A stretch of DNA of 64,000 nt from an uncultured Prevotellaceae bacterium (GTDB lineage: Bacteria > Bacteroidota > Bacteroidia > Bacteroidales > Bacteroidaceae), in contig ONCG01000012.1 in assembly GCA_900316285.1 (NCBI GenBank), positions 33,677 to 97,676 on the forward strand. The letters are read 5' to 3'. The notes below the pieces were generated by a model. It was not told where the DNA came from, made no database searches, and saw nothing but the letters and a program-made list of their open reading frames with translations. Shown piece by piece: positions 41,306-49,621 of this stretch. The translations under genes were made by a program, and so were the position numbers. Position 1 is the stretch's first letter, and the number at the start of each line of letters is the position of its first letter.

Positions 41306-43513
41306 TCAGCACTTGCGCCAGAGGTTGGGTCCGATTTTCTCAATCTTGCCTTCCTTTACCCAGCGGTAAATGATGGTTTTCACCACTGGCGACTCTCCGT
41401 AAGCCAGACGCAGGTTCACCAAATCTTCCTTTGTGAACTCCTTTGGGAGCGCGTCCAAAAAGCGGATGTTGCCCTTGGCGGCTTGAGTAGTCAACTGACC
41501 GTTGTGGAGCGCGTCGATCTTGTCGCCATAAATCTGAAGCTGGTAGTGGAGGCAACGCTCAGCACACCAGAGGGCGAACCTGATGGCCTGCTCCGTTTCT
41601 TTCTTACCTTCGAGCAAATAGGCGATGATGCCAGCTCGGAAGCCGTTGAGGGCAGCACGACGACGGAACGTGTCGAGTGAGTATCGCAATGTTTGCAGAT
41701 ACTCCTGGCGCTTCAGCTCGTCCCATTCCTCAATGGCCTTATTGATCAGCGGCAACTCAACCTCGCCTTCCTCGTCCATCAGGCAGAGACACTGCCGCCT
41801 GACCTTCTCTTCCTCTTCCTTTGTCCAAGTCTTGAACTGAGGCATTTTCGAGCCAACCATATCAGGCAACACCACAGGCATCACCCGGCTCACCAATCCG
41901 CTTTCGGCATCAGCGAAGAAAGCCCGGCACTTGTTGGGGGTTCCACACGTCACCATATTATAATAGAGGGTGACCTTGCCCGACAACGAGTCTTTGCTGA
42001 TACGATGCTGACCCCAAGTCTTATTGTCGTAAGCCAGCCTGAAAAGGTCGTTCTTCTCCGTCCACGAGCCGCCCTTGTTGTTCTTCAGCACCGTCTCAAT
42101 CTCGGGGGCATAGGTGAAGAGATGCTTCCCTTTTGCATAGAGGGCACGCTCGAGGAATGCCGACACACCGATGTTAGGCTCGATGATACGAATGCAAGCA
42201 CAAGGATTCTGTACCTCTTCGCCGTTCTTCTTCGCCAACGAATATGCTATCTCCTTCTGCCATTCCACCTCGTCCTGTTTGATTATGGGGTCCATGAGCA
42301 GCTCAAACTCATTGTCAATAAACGACTTACCCGTAGCCTGAGGAGCCTCGATGTCGACAATGAAGCTTGGAGAGTTCAGCTTACCGTCTCGATACTTGGC
42401 CCGGATGCCGGTTGCCAACGTGCCCAGCATAGGCAAAGCTGCTATCAGCGTAGCCTCCCTGAATTCCTCAGGAGCGTGGTCGGAGAGATCCCGCAGAATG
42501 CCGGGCAACTCGTTGTCGACTAGTGCGAAGGGCGACTCGTCAGACTCCTCCACTCCACTTGCCATCGCTATGCCCAGCGAAGCGAGCACCTCCTTCATCA
42601 GCGAGGGAATAGCCGTAGGGCGGACGCTGTCGACAGCGCTCTTGATGGTCGACATCACTTCGCGGTCGGAGAGTCCCCAGTGAGGCAGAATCTGAAAGAG
42701 CTTTTGCTCATCGAAGTCGCAAATGAAGCGCAGATAGCGACTCGTGCTGTAGAGTGCCGTATTGCGCTCACCCTCGGCAGGAGCATCGCCATAACCCAGT
42801 TTCCAGAGCAGAGCCTGCACAATTTTCTCATAGGGAATACCCTTATAAGAGTTCCCATCTGAGGAAGCTTCTCCCCCTGCCTTCTCCAAAGGGAGCGGGA
42901 GTTTTAGGGCAGCCGTCTTACTAGCCTCCTCCAGTGGGAAGCAGTGGGAAGAGGCTTCGAAGACCACAGGGTCCAACAACTTCACATACTGCTCGCTGAC
43001 CATAAAGCAACAGCGGGCAAGATCTGTCACATGCGAGTCGTAGCTGACACCCAGGCGACTCGCCAGCCTTTGGATGTCCTCCTCGATAGAGATTCCTGAT
43101 GCGCGCCAAGCCCAGATGTGTGTGCCGCCGCCGGCACTCTCGGCAAAGTAAACGATTCGGAACTCATCGATGAGGTTCTCCTCGCATACCTTCTTCCAAA
43201 GCTGTTCCGTCAGGCCCTTCTCGTCGATGTCGAGGAAGTAGAGTCCTGAAGCCACAGCACCTTCGGCCTTGCGCGTACCATTCTTAAAAGACTCAGCAAG
43301 AGGCAGCCACACAGGCAGTTCCTTCTTGCGATTCAGGTTTTTGTTCTGCTTCACGTCCTGGAGGATTTCCTCCACGTGATTCTCCGCCAGCAGCTGACGG
43401 TAAGCAGCCATGCTCGCCTGGCGAGGCTTGCCGCTAAATGATGATGCTAACTGTATCATATCGGCAGCAAAGGTCGCAAGGGGTTTTGCACCTTCCAAAT
43501 GGGATTTTCTCAT
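41306..43513 (-). CDS. BT4734-like / DUF3987 primase-helicase-like protein
   Basis: A 735-aa protein like those on Bacteroidetes mobile regions that pair a BT4734-like (VirE-N/primase-like) N-terminal domain (about 15-200, with GLYFLDIDEKGL and GGGTHIWAW) with a DUF3987 ATPase domain (about 330-640). A Walker A-like loop, EAPQATGKSF, is near residue 388. A winged-helix-like C-terminus (VVKTIIYRWVKEGKIEKIG) ends the protein. A repeat-derived segment, LPLPLEKAGGEASS (around 42870-42900), lies between domains. No integrase, relaxase or other mobility gene is nearby, so this is either a solitary remnant or a domesticated gene. It has a strong terminator. Confidence 0.8.
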   Translation of the reverse strand: MRKSHLEGAKPLATFAADMIQLASSFSGKPRQASMAAYRQLLAENHVEEILQDVKQNKNLNRKKELPVWLPLAESFKNGTRKAEGAVASGLYFLDIDEKGLTEQLWKKVCEENLIDEFRIVYFAESAGGGTHIWAWRASGISIEEDIQRLASRLGVSYDSHVTDLARCCFMVSEQYVKLLDPVVFEASSHCFPLEEASKTAALKLPLPLEKAGGEASSDGNSYKGIPYEKIVQALLWKLGYGDAPAEGERNTALYSTSRYLRFICDFDEQKLFQILPHWGLSDREVMSTIKSAVDSVRPTAIPSLMKEVLASLGIAMASGVEESDESPFALVDNELPGILRDLSDHAPEEFREATLIAALPMLGTLATGIRAKYRDGKLNSPSFIVDIEAPQATGKSFIDNEFELLMDPIIKQDEVEWQKEIAYSLAKKNGEEVQNPCACIRIIEPNIGVSAFLERALYAKGKHLFTYAPEIETVLKNNKGGSWTEKNDLFRLAYDNKTWGQHRISKDSLSGKVTLYYNMVTCGTPNKCRAFFADAESGLVSRVMPVVLPDMVGSKMPQFKTWTKEEEEKVRRQCLCLMDEEGEVELPLINKAIEEWDELKRQEYLQTLRYSLDTFRRRAALNGFRAGIIAYLLEGKKETEQAIRFALWCAERCLHYQLQIYGDKIDALHNGQLTTQAAKGNIRFLDALPKEFTKEDLVNLRLAYGESPVVKTIIYRWVKEGKIEKIGPNLWRKC

Positions 43514-43596
43514 TTAGAGTGCAATCTTAACAATATTCACAGGATGGAATTTGAATGATTGTAGGTAAGTTCCTACGATTACAGCAGAATAGTTTT

Positions 43597-46500
43597 TTAT
43601 TTCAGATATACTTTCGATACCTTACCACCCATGTTGATGATGTTGACCCCATGGGCCAACTGCTGCCGACGAGAGCCGTCGGGTGCAAAGATGGTCTGTA
43701 GTGCGGATGAAGAAGCATCGGCTGATATCTGTTTGATGCCGACCGGAGTGTTGAGTTCCTGCTCAGTCTTCTGCAGGTTAGAGGTGAAACCTACATAGCT
43801 GATGACGGAGCGGCCTTGGGAGTTGGTCGATGTCAGACCGAACACCGTCTCGCCCGTCAGTTCATAGCCTGCATTCTCGTCGATAGCCCACGACACCATG
43901 ATACGACCGTCTTTCAGTGTTCGAACATCTGTCGGATTGACGATATTTACCCAATGTCCATTGATATACCAAAGCTGCGAGTCACTCTTGTTCTTCGATA
44001 CGTCCGAAGCTACTGCTACGAGGTACTTCATACCAGGCTCTAAGTATTTCTGCTCTTTGTAGCGGAGGGCAATGTTCTGGGCACCTGTCTTCGTGATGGT
44101 GATGGTATTGTCTTTGGTGCTGTAGGTGATGTCGGAGGCTCCGAGGCGGTCGCTTACACGGTTTCTATACCAGTCGTAAGCCTTCCACGTATAGATGTTT
44201 GATGGAATCGATGTTTCGACGCTGATGGTAGTCTGATGGTCTGTACCCATTCCATCGGTATAGGTAATGTTGACGTTGGCCTTGCCCTCTTGCTTACCAG
44301 CACGGATAATGCCGTCGCTGGCTGTAGCTATCATAGGGTCAGTGCTCTCGCATACGGCATCGAGGGTTACGAATTGTGTCGAGCCATCATCGTACTTGGC
44401 TTTTACAGTGAAAGTCTTGCTCTGTCCCAAGAAGACTTTTACGTTCGTTGGCGTTGCCTGAATGGATTGTACGGCTGCGTGTTCTTCGGCTACAAGGTTA
44501 TTGTTGTCAATCTGCACGGAAATTTTTGAACCCGAGTAGGCGACTTCCTTGCTGAAGCGTACAGATTGATAGATGCCCAGTCCAACATGGTTGGCGGAAT
44601 CGACGAGCACAATGCGGAAGGTGCGGTTTGTGAGCATTCCTTCGAATGTGCCGCTACGGGTTCCGATGGTGAGAGTGTGTGTAGCATCGTTCCAAGTGAA
44701 AGGAATCTCGGAGAAATGTCCCTTCTCATAGTTGTAATTGTCGCGTTCGTCCTCGTAGAGGGTGAACTGACCGTCAGCACCCGGATAGATACGGATTTCA
44801 AGGTTGTCCCAATTGCTGGCTGAACTGTATTGTACATTTGGCCCCCATGGGATTATTGAGCCTTGACGTACATAGAGTGGCATCAAGCCGAGGTTGACGT
44901 TGCGTGTTACCTTTGTCCCTCCGTCATGCTGCTCGCCGCTCCAGATATCCGTCCACTTGCCATTTGACTTTTGTCCATCGTTTTGAGCCTCATATTTTGG
45001 CAGATATACCATGCGCTGGGTGGCTTGAGACTTCACGACGGGTGCTACAAGGATATCGCGGCCGAACATAAACTGATCCTTCAGCGACAGGGCGTTGGCA
45101 TCCTGTGGATAGGCAATGCCCATAGCACGCATAAAGGAATAATCGGATGCATGCACCTGACGTGCCGTACTATATATATAAGGTAGGAGGGCATAACGCA
45201 GGTGGATATAGCGATTGATGATGTCATAGTAGCTCTCGCCCTCCTTGCCAAACTGATAGATGGCGCGATCGGTGGCAGAGCCATGACTACGCATGATGGT
45301 ACAGAAGGTGCCAAACTGAATCCAACGGCAGTATAGCTCATTGTAGGTATCTTGTCCGGGACCATTATAGCTGCCATTGAAGAAACCGCCGATGTCGCTG
45401 TTCCAGCTGGGGATTCCACAGGCACTATAGTTTAAGGCGGCAGGAATCTGATTGGCCAGCGTCTCCCATGAAGCGGTAATGTCGCCGCTCCATGTGCCAG
45501 CTCCGTAGCGTTGCATGCCGATGAAGCCCGAGCGTGTCATAATCATCACTCGCTTGGCCTCTGTAAGTTCAGCCTTCTGGCCGCGATGACCTTCGTACAC
45601 ACCACTTGCATGCATCAACGGGAAGACATTACGCATCGAACGCCATGTGTGCTCACTCTCTAATGAGTGCGGATTCAGTGTCGCGTTATCGTTAAGGTTA
45701 AGGTCGTCGCTCCCTTTCTCCAGCACCACAAAGTCGTTAGTCTTCTCCCAATCCTCACCGCCTTCGTAGTGGTCAGGCTCCGATGAGTCCACCCAGTAGG
45801 CATCAACGCCCTTACTGACCAGTCCCTCATAGAGACATTTCCAGTAGTAGTCGCGTGCCGATTGTTGGTAGGGATTGTAGATTCCCACGCCCTCGTTATT
45901 GGGCCAGGTGGAGGACATGATTTCGTTGCCCCGTTTCATCAGTTGGTTGTGCTCCTTGAAGTATTTGAACTGCTTGGTGTCGCGTCCGAAGTTGGCCCAG
46001 ATGGAAATCAGTAGATGGGCGCCGTCGTTGTGCATACCGTTGATCATTTTGGGGTACTCGGTCTTGAACTGCGGACTCAGGAACTCCATCGCGTTCCATT
46101 GGTTGTTGCCTCCCCAGTACTGCCAGTCTTGCACCACGCAATCGATGGGTACACTTAGCGAGCGGTATTTCTGCAGCACACCTAATGTTTCTGTTGCACT
46201 CTGGTAGCGCTCCTTGCTCTGGAAATAGCCGTAAGTCCATAGCGGAACCATCGTCGCTTTGCCCGATAGTTCGCGAACACGCTGAACCACCTCATCGCCA
46301 TTGGTTTCCGAACCTACCAGCACGTAGTAATCGACAGCATGAGCGGCTTCTGTCGTAAAGGTGGCACCGTTAGACGAGTTGTCGCTGAAGTTGCAGGGAC
46401 CATACAAGTCCCAGTAGAGACCATAGCCGCGAGTGGAGTGGAAGAACGGAATCCACACCGACATGTTGTTCTGTACCATGTGGTTGTAGTTCGTATTGCG

Positions 46501-46962
46501 ATGGTTCAGGTTGCCGTCTTGCACCTGCCCGAATCCGTAGATGGCCTCGCCGTTCATCAGACGGAACGACTGCGACACGTTGTAGGGGTCGATAGTGTGC
46601 GACGTGCGTTTGGTGAATGTAGGCTTTGCACGTTCCTTGATGAGTACAGTGCCATCTGGACGGTAGAAGCTGAGAAAACCTGACGTTTTTGCGCATACTA
46701 CCATTACTTTTTCTGTAAGGAGCGTGTCAGTTGTGGTGCCCTCAAGAATTGTGGGATTCACAACCTGTGGCTTCATCGTCACAACCACTTTTGGGTCAGA
46801 TTTGCCCAAAGCGTCAGATTTTTGATATTTCGTCACACGCACTATCTCGGGCGAATAGAACGTGATTTCAGTCACGATATTACCCACGGTACGTGTATAG
46901 TCTTGCGCGTTCATCGGCAGCAAAACAGATATCAATAGTGATAGAAGTGTGGCTCGTCTCAT
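43597..46962 (-). CDS. GH31 alpha-glycosidase, multidomain, exported
   Basis: Exo-acting alpha-glucosidase or alpha-xylosidase of 1,121 aa. The start at 46962 (AAGGAAT before ATG, signal peptide MRRATLLSLLISVLLPMNAQ) is preferred to 47043, which would overlap the upstream gene. The GH31 barrel carries the nucleophile region DAYWVDSSEPDHY and the acid/base region MRSHGSATDRA. Then come a beta-sandwich with DUF5110-like features and a Big2-like domain (SIQATPTNVKVFLGQSKTF, about 820-910). A C-terminal module at about 922-1060 is shared with the GH127 protein in this window, and a YLK-ending tail closes the protein. It starts 16 nt after the unknown 480-aa gene, forming an operon. Confidence 0.9.
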   Translation of the reverse strand: MRRATLLSLLISVLLPMNAQDYTRTVGNIVTEITFYSPEIVRVTKYQKSDALGKSDPKVVVTMKPQVVNPTILEGTTTDTLLTEKVMVVCAKTSGFLSFYRPDGTVLIKERAKPTFTKRTSHTIDPYNVSQSFRLMNGEAIYGFGQVQDGNLNHRNTNYNHMVQNNMSVWIPFFHSTRGYGLYWDLYGPCNFSDNSSNGATFTTEAAHAVDYYVLVGSETNGDEVVQRVRELSGKATMVPLWTYGYFQSKERYQSATETLGVLQKYRSLSVPIDCVVQDWQYWGGNNQWNAMEFLSPQFKTEYPKMINGMHNDGAHLLISIWANFGRDTKQFKYFKEHNQLMKRGNEIMSSTWPNNEGVGIYNPYQQSARDYYWKCLYEGLVSKGVDAYWVDSSEPDHYEGGEDWEKTNDFVVLEKGSDDLNLNDNATLNPHSLESEHTWRSMRNVFPLMHASGVYEGHRGQKAELTEAKRVMIMTRSGFIGMQRYGAGTWSGDITASWETLANQIPAALNYSACGIPSWNSDIGGFFNGSYNGPGQDTYNELYCRWIQFGTFCTIMRSHGSATDRAIYQFGKEGESYYDIINRYIHLRYALLPYIYSTARQVHASDYSFMRAMGIAYPQDANALSLKDQFMFGRDILVAPVVKSQATQRMVYLPKYEAQNDGQKSNGKWTDIWSGEQHDGGTKVTRNVNLGLMPLYVRQGSIIPWGPNVQYSSASNWDNLEIRIYPGADGQFTLYEDERDNYNYEKGHFSEIPFTWNDATHTLTIGTRSGTFEGMLTNRTFRIVLVDSANHVGLGIYQSVRFSKEVAYSGSKISVQIDNNNLVAEEHAAVQSIQATPTNVKVFLGQSKTFTVKAKYDDGSTQFVTLDAVCESTDPMIATASDGIIRAGKQEGKANVNITYTDGMGTDHQTTISVETSIPSNIYTWKAYDWYRNRVSDRLGASDITYSTKDNTITITKTGAQNIALRYKEQKYLEPGMKYLVAVASDVSKNKSDSQLWYINGHWVNIVNPTDVRTLKDGRIMVSWAIDENAGYELTGETVFGLTSTNSQGRSVISYVGFTSNLQKTEQELNTPVGIKQISADASSSALQTIFAPDGSRRQQLAHGVNIINMGGKVSKVYLK

Positions 46963-46978
46963 ATTCCTTTGTTTTATA

Positions 46979-48421
46979 TTATGATAAGTTCTTGCACTTT
47001 TTGAAAATGGTGTCGAACACGTTTTGCAGGTCGGTGGATTCATCGCCCATGCCTTCCTGAATGTTCTTGCGGTAGGTGCCTACAGAGTACTTGGTGGCCA
47101 GCTTCTTGGCCAGGTCGTTGTCAGAATGGGCGCCGAAGACCGCCCGCTTCTTCATCTCTCCCACCAAGTGGCAGAAGAAGCGTGCAGTAAACTGATTGTT
47201 GTGCGGACTCTTGCGCAACACTTCCAGATGAGAGAAGATGAGGTCGTTTCTTATCAGTTCAGTCCACATCCGGTCATAACGGGGGTACCAAGCGGGCTCC
47301 GTCATATCTTTCAGCTTCTGGGCTGCCGCCAGCACCGCCTCGCCTACCTGTTGCCGCTTGTTGTTCACCAGTTGCTCTTCGCCGAACTTGGTGCCGGGAT
47401 CCAGTTCGCGGGCAATCTCGGCCAGGGCGGCGAGATGGAAGATGAAGTTGCGCAGGTCGTCGTCGCTCAGGCGGGCCTCGAGGAAGCTGTCTTCGAAGGC
47501 TTTACGATCGGAGGTCCATTTGGCAAACAAGCCTCCAGGTATATTGCCCAGTTGGGCACGTTCTTGGCTTCGTGCTGCCATCATAACCTCGTTCAGCGAA
47601 CTGCTGTCGCTCACCACGCGAAGTGTACTGCGATGGTCTTTCCAGTAGTTCGACCAGCTGGTGCTTTCGCGCACACGGTTCAGCACGTCGTCGAAGTATT
47701 TGGCCATCGACTTGCTGTCGGTCCGGCTTAACCGCATCAGGCTTACCAGCATGCTCGGCAGCAAGAAGAGTGTAAACAGCCATTTCACGATCACCTGCCG
47801 ATGCTCCCCGATCTTGCCCGCCAGCTCGTCCATCGACAGGCTGATTTCCTTCAGGCGGCTTACGATTTCTTCAGAACCAGCTGCGTTGTCTTCGGAGTTC
47901 ATGACCTCTGCAACCATGAGCGTGTCTTCTGGCGTCATCTTCTGTGCGAAGACTTTGAAAATACTCCGCATTGCCGCAGTCTTAATCATATTGTTCGTGT
48001 CCTGCTGCTCTGCCGACAAACTGGCGGAATTCTTAATCATCTGGATAACCTGCTCGAATAACGAGTCCTCCTCTGCCTCTGTAGCGGTTTCCTTTTCCAA
48101 CAGCCGTTCAGTCAGCAGCATCACCGCCTGGTGCAGGTCGGTGTTCGACACGGTCTTCGCGATACGGTCAAGGTATTCTGAAAACAGAAAGGTGCAGGGC
48201 ATCCGGGTTAGCTCCATCAGTGCCTTCAGACTACTCTGCATGCGCATCACGGCAGCATAGACCTCTGCATCGATGCAAGTATCCACACCGTATGCCAACT
48301 CCTGCACCAGCCCCTTTAGGCGCTCGGTAGCCACTTCCCAATGACGGCACAGCCGGACCGTCAGCAGCTCAACACGCTCGTCGTCGACAAGTTTCTTGAT
48401 TCCTTCAGCTGTAATATCCAT
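46979..48421 (-). CDS. Unrecognised 480-aa helical protein
   Basis: I do not recognise this family. The ATG at 48421 is chosen because GGAGA stands 7 nt before it and the promoter box at 48443-48450 overlaps the longer in-frame start. The protein is mostly helical and charged. One hydrophobic stretch (WLFTLFLLPSMLVSLM, about 215-230) could be a single membrane segment. The first half has acidic helices (MDITAEGIKKLVDDERVEL). The last 60 residues include FGAHSDNDLAKKLATKYSV and GTYRKNIQEGM, which could be a small DNA-binding unit, but this is a guess. It is co-transcribed with GH31 and preceded by inverted-repeat element B. Confidence 0.75.
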   Translation of the reverse strand: MDITAEGIKKLVDDERVELLTVRLCRHWEVATERLKGLVQELAYGVDTCIDAEVYAAVMRMQSSLKALMELTRMPCTFLFSEYLDRIAKTVSNTDLHQAVMLLTERLLEKETATEAEEDSLFEQVIQMIKNSASLSAEQQDTNNMIKTAAMRSIFKVFAQKMTPEDTLMVAEVMNSEDNAAGSEEIVSRLKEISLSMDELAGKIGEHRQVIVKWLFTLFLLPSMLVSLMRLSRTDSKSMAKYFDDVLNRVRESTSWSNYWKDHRSTLRVVSDSSSLNEVMMAARSQERAQLGNIPGGLFAKWTSDRKAFEDSFLEARLSDDDLRNFIFHLAALAEIARELDPGTKFGEEQLVNNKRQQVGEAVLAAAQKLKDMTEPAWYPRYDRMWTELIRNDLIFSHLEVLRKSPHNNQFTARFFCHLVGEMKKRAVFGAHSDNDLAKKLATKYSVGTYRKNIQEGMGDESTDLQNVFDTIFKKCKNLS

Positions 48422-48442
48422 AGTGGTCTCCATTTCAAAGGG

Positions 48443-48450
48443 CAAATGTA
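48443..48450 (-). promoter_or_regulatory. -7 box of the 480-aa gene / GH31 operon
   Basis: TACATTTG on the minus strand, 22 nt before the chosen start codon. Confidence 0.6.
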
Positions 48451-48553
48451 CATAAAAAACTTGAATTATAAGCTAGTCTCATCAAGAAATTATACTATTC
48501 TTTCGAGAAAAGATAAAAATAATTGTTGAAATATCATGCGTGTTTTCCAAAAA

Positions 48554-48945
48554 GGTTTTCTGCAACGGTCACAGGTCACAGGTGTGACCATGTCCAAATG
48601 GTTTTCTGCAACGGTCACAGGTCACAGGTGTGACCATGTATCCTTTCTGCCAAGCGGGAGTAGAAAAAGGCAGTAAATACTTGATAATCAATACTTTAAC
48701 TATATATTACTCATTTCCTTATCATTTTGTATTCAAATAGTGTGACCATTTGGATTTGACATTTTGATTAAGATATTTGCTATTTTATGACAAATAGTAA
48801 AGCAAATTATCTTCTTTGCTTACATTCTGCATTTTTGGTTTTCATCCCCCCCTTGTGGCCGAAGGTAACATGGTCACACCTGTGACCTGTGACCGTTTTG
48901 GGGCCGAGAGGACACATGGTCACACCTGTGACCTGTGACCGTTTT
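48554..48945. repeat. Inverted-repeat element B (two arms each side, AT-rich centre)
   Basis: Left side: two identical 40-bp direct copies at 48554-48593 and 48600-48639. Right side: two reverse-complement copies at 48868-48897 and 48914-48943. The shared arm is 30 bp and contains GGTCACAGGTCACAGG. The centre (48640-48867) is AT-rich with no gene. The design parallels element A at 10004-10197, where the arm word is GGTGACA. Confidence 0.9.
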
Positions 48946-49014
48946 TTGAGGGGGAGCGAAGGAAGTTTTCGAATATTTGTAAACGATTGAAAAAAGCAAC
49001 GCATTCTCCAAAAT

Positions 49015-49234
49015 GCCGAAGCATGTCTTTCAGCCTTCAAAAGCATTGCTTTTAGACACCTCGTGCATAACTTTTCGATGGCAAAAGCACTGCTTTTCGA
49101 TGGCAAAAGCACTGCTTTTTGACCTTAAAAGCATAGCTCCAGCACCCCGAAAGCACTGCTCCACAGCTTCCAGAGATATGCTCTAGATGTTATGGGGCAG
49201 TGCTCCGTATGTACTGGAGCTATGCTCTGAATGT
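49015..49234. repeat. 22-bp-phased tandem array, island 3 (10 units)
   Basis: Ten consecutive 22-bp units. Most carry AGC at unit positions 6-8 followed by NNTGCT (AAAAGCACTGCT, AAAAGCATTGCT, GGAGCTATGCT); the first and third units are degenerate. It begins 70 nt after element B and ends just before the stop of the small basic gene. With element B it accounts for the 819-nt gap between 48422 and 49240. Confidence 0.9.
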
Positions 49235-49240
49235 AGTTCG

Positions 49241-49531
49241 TTATTTCTTATGCCGGTTGGCTCGCTGCTGGCGGTACTTCGCCTTCTGACGGGCCGAGCC
49301 GGAGCCGTGGGCACCGGTGATGTAGGCCTTCTTCTTCGCCTTGGTTTTCACCTTGTCGTCAGCGGCAGCTTTCCTTCCGCCGCCACGACCGAAGGTGATG
49401 CCATTCTCGAGTATGCTCTGAAAGTCGTCATTGCCCCCTAAAGTAGGGGGTTCTTTCTCCGCTTCGCTATGAAAGCGTCCCTGCAGGCCGAGCGGGGGGT
49501 CTTGACGACCCTCTGATTCATTATTCGTCAT
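49241..49531 (-). CDS. Small basic protein of unknown function
   Basis: A 96-aa hypothetical protein. The C-terminal half is strongly basic and low in complexity (VKTKAKKKAYITGAHGSGSA, then RQKAKYRQQRANRHKK), as in nucleic-acid-binding small proteins. The N-terminal third (about residues 9-34) is encoded by a dispersed repeat also found at 12416-12497, so the original start may lie near ILENGITFGRGGG. It lies 90 nt downstream of the AICAR transformylase gene on the same strand. No family was recognised. Confidence 0.55.
   Translation of the reverse strand: MTNNESEGRQDPPLGLQGRFHSEAEKEPPTLGGNDDFQSILENGITFGRGGGRKAAADDKVKTKAKKKAYITGAHGSGSARQKAKYRQQRANRHKK
49437..49500. repeat. Dispersed repeat copy inside the small basic gene
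   Basis: Reverse-complement relative of the repeat at 12416-12497: both share CCCCGCTCGGC, GCTTTCATAGCG and GCGGAGAAAGAACCC in the same order. Here it is read through as protein. A separate hairpin (CCCCCTATTTTAGGGGG) lies at 49601-49617, just after the transformylase stop. Confidence 0.75.
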
Positions 49532-49621
49532 ATTGTTAGTTGATAGTTACACGGGGACTATGGGGGTGTTCCAGGGAGGGAAATCATGGCCCCCCCAACC
49601 CCCTATTTTAGGGGGCTTAGA

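Noticed and set aside
41109-41312. Minus-strand 67-codon frame after the DUF3987 gene
   Set aside because: It crosses the terminator hairpin and resembles no family.
48807-49112. Minus-strand 101-codon frame overlapping element B and island 3
   Set aside because: It is a read-through of the inverted repeats and 22-bp units.
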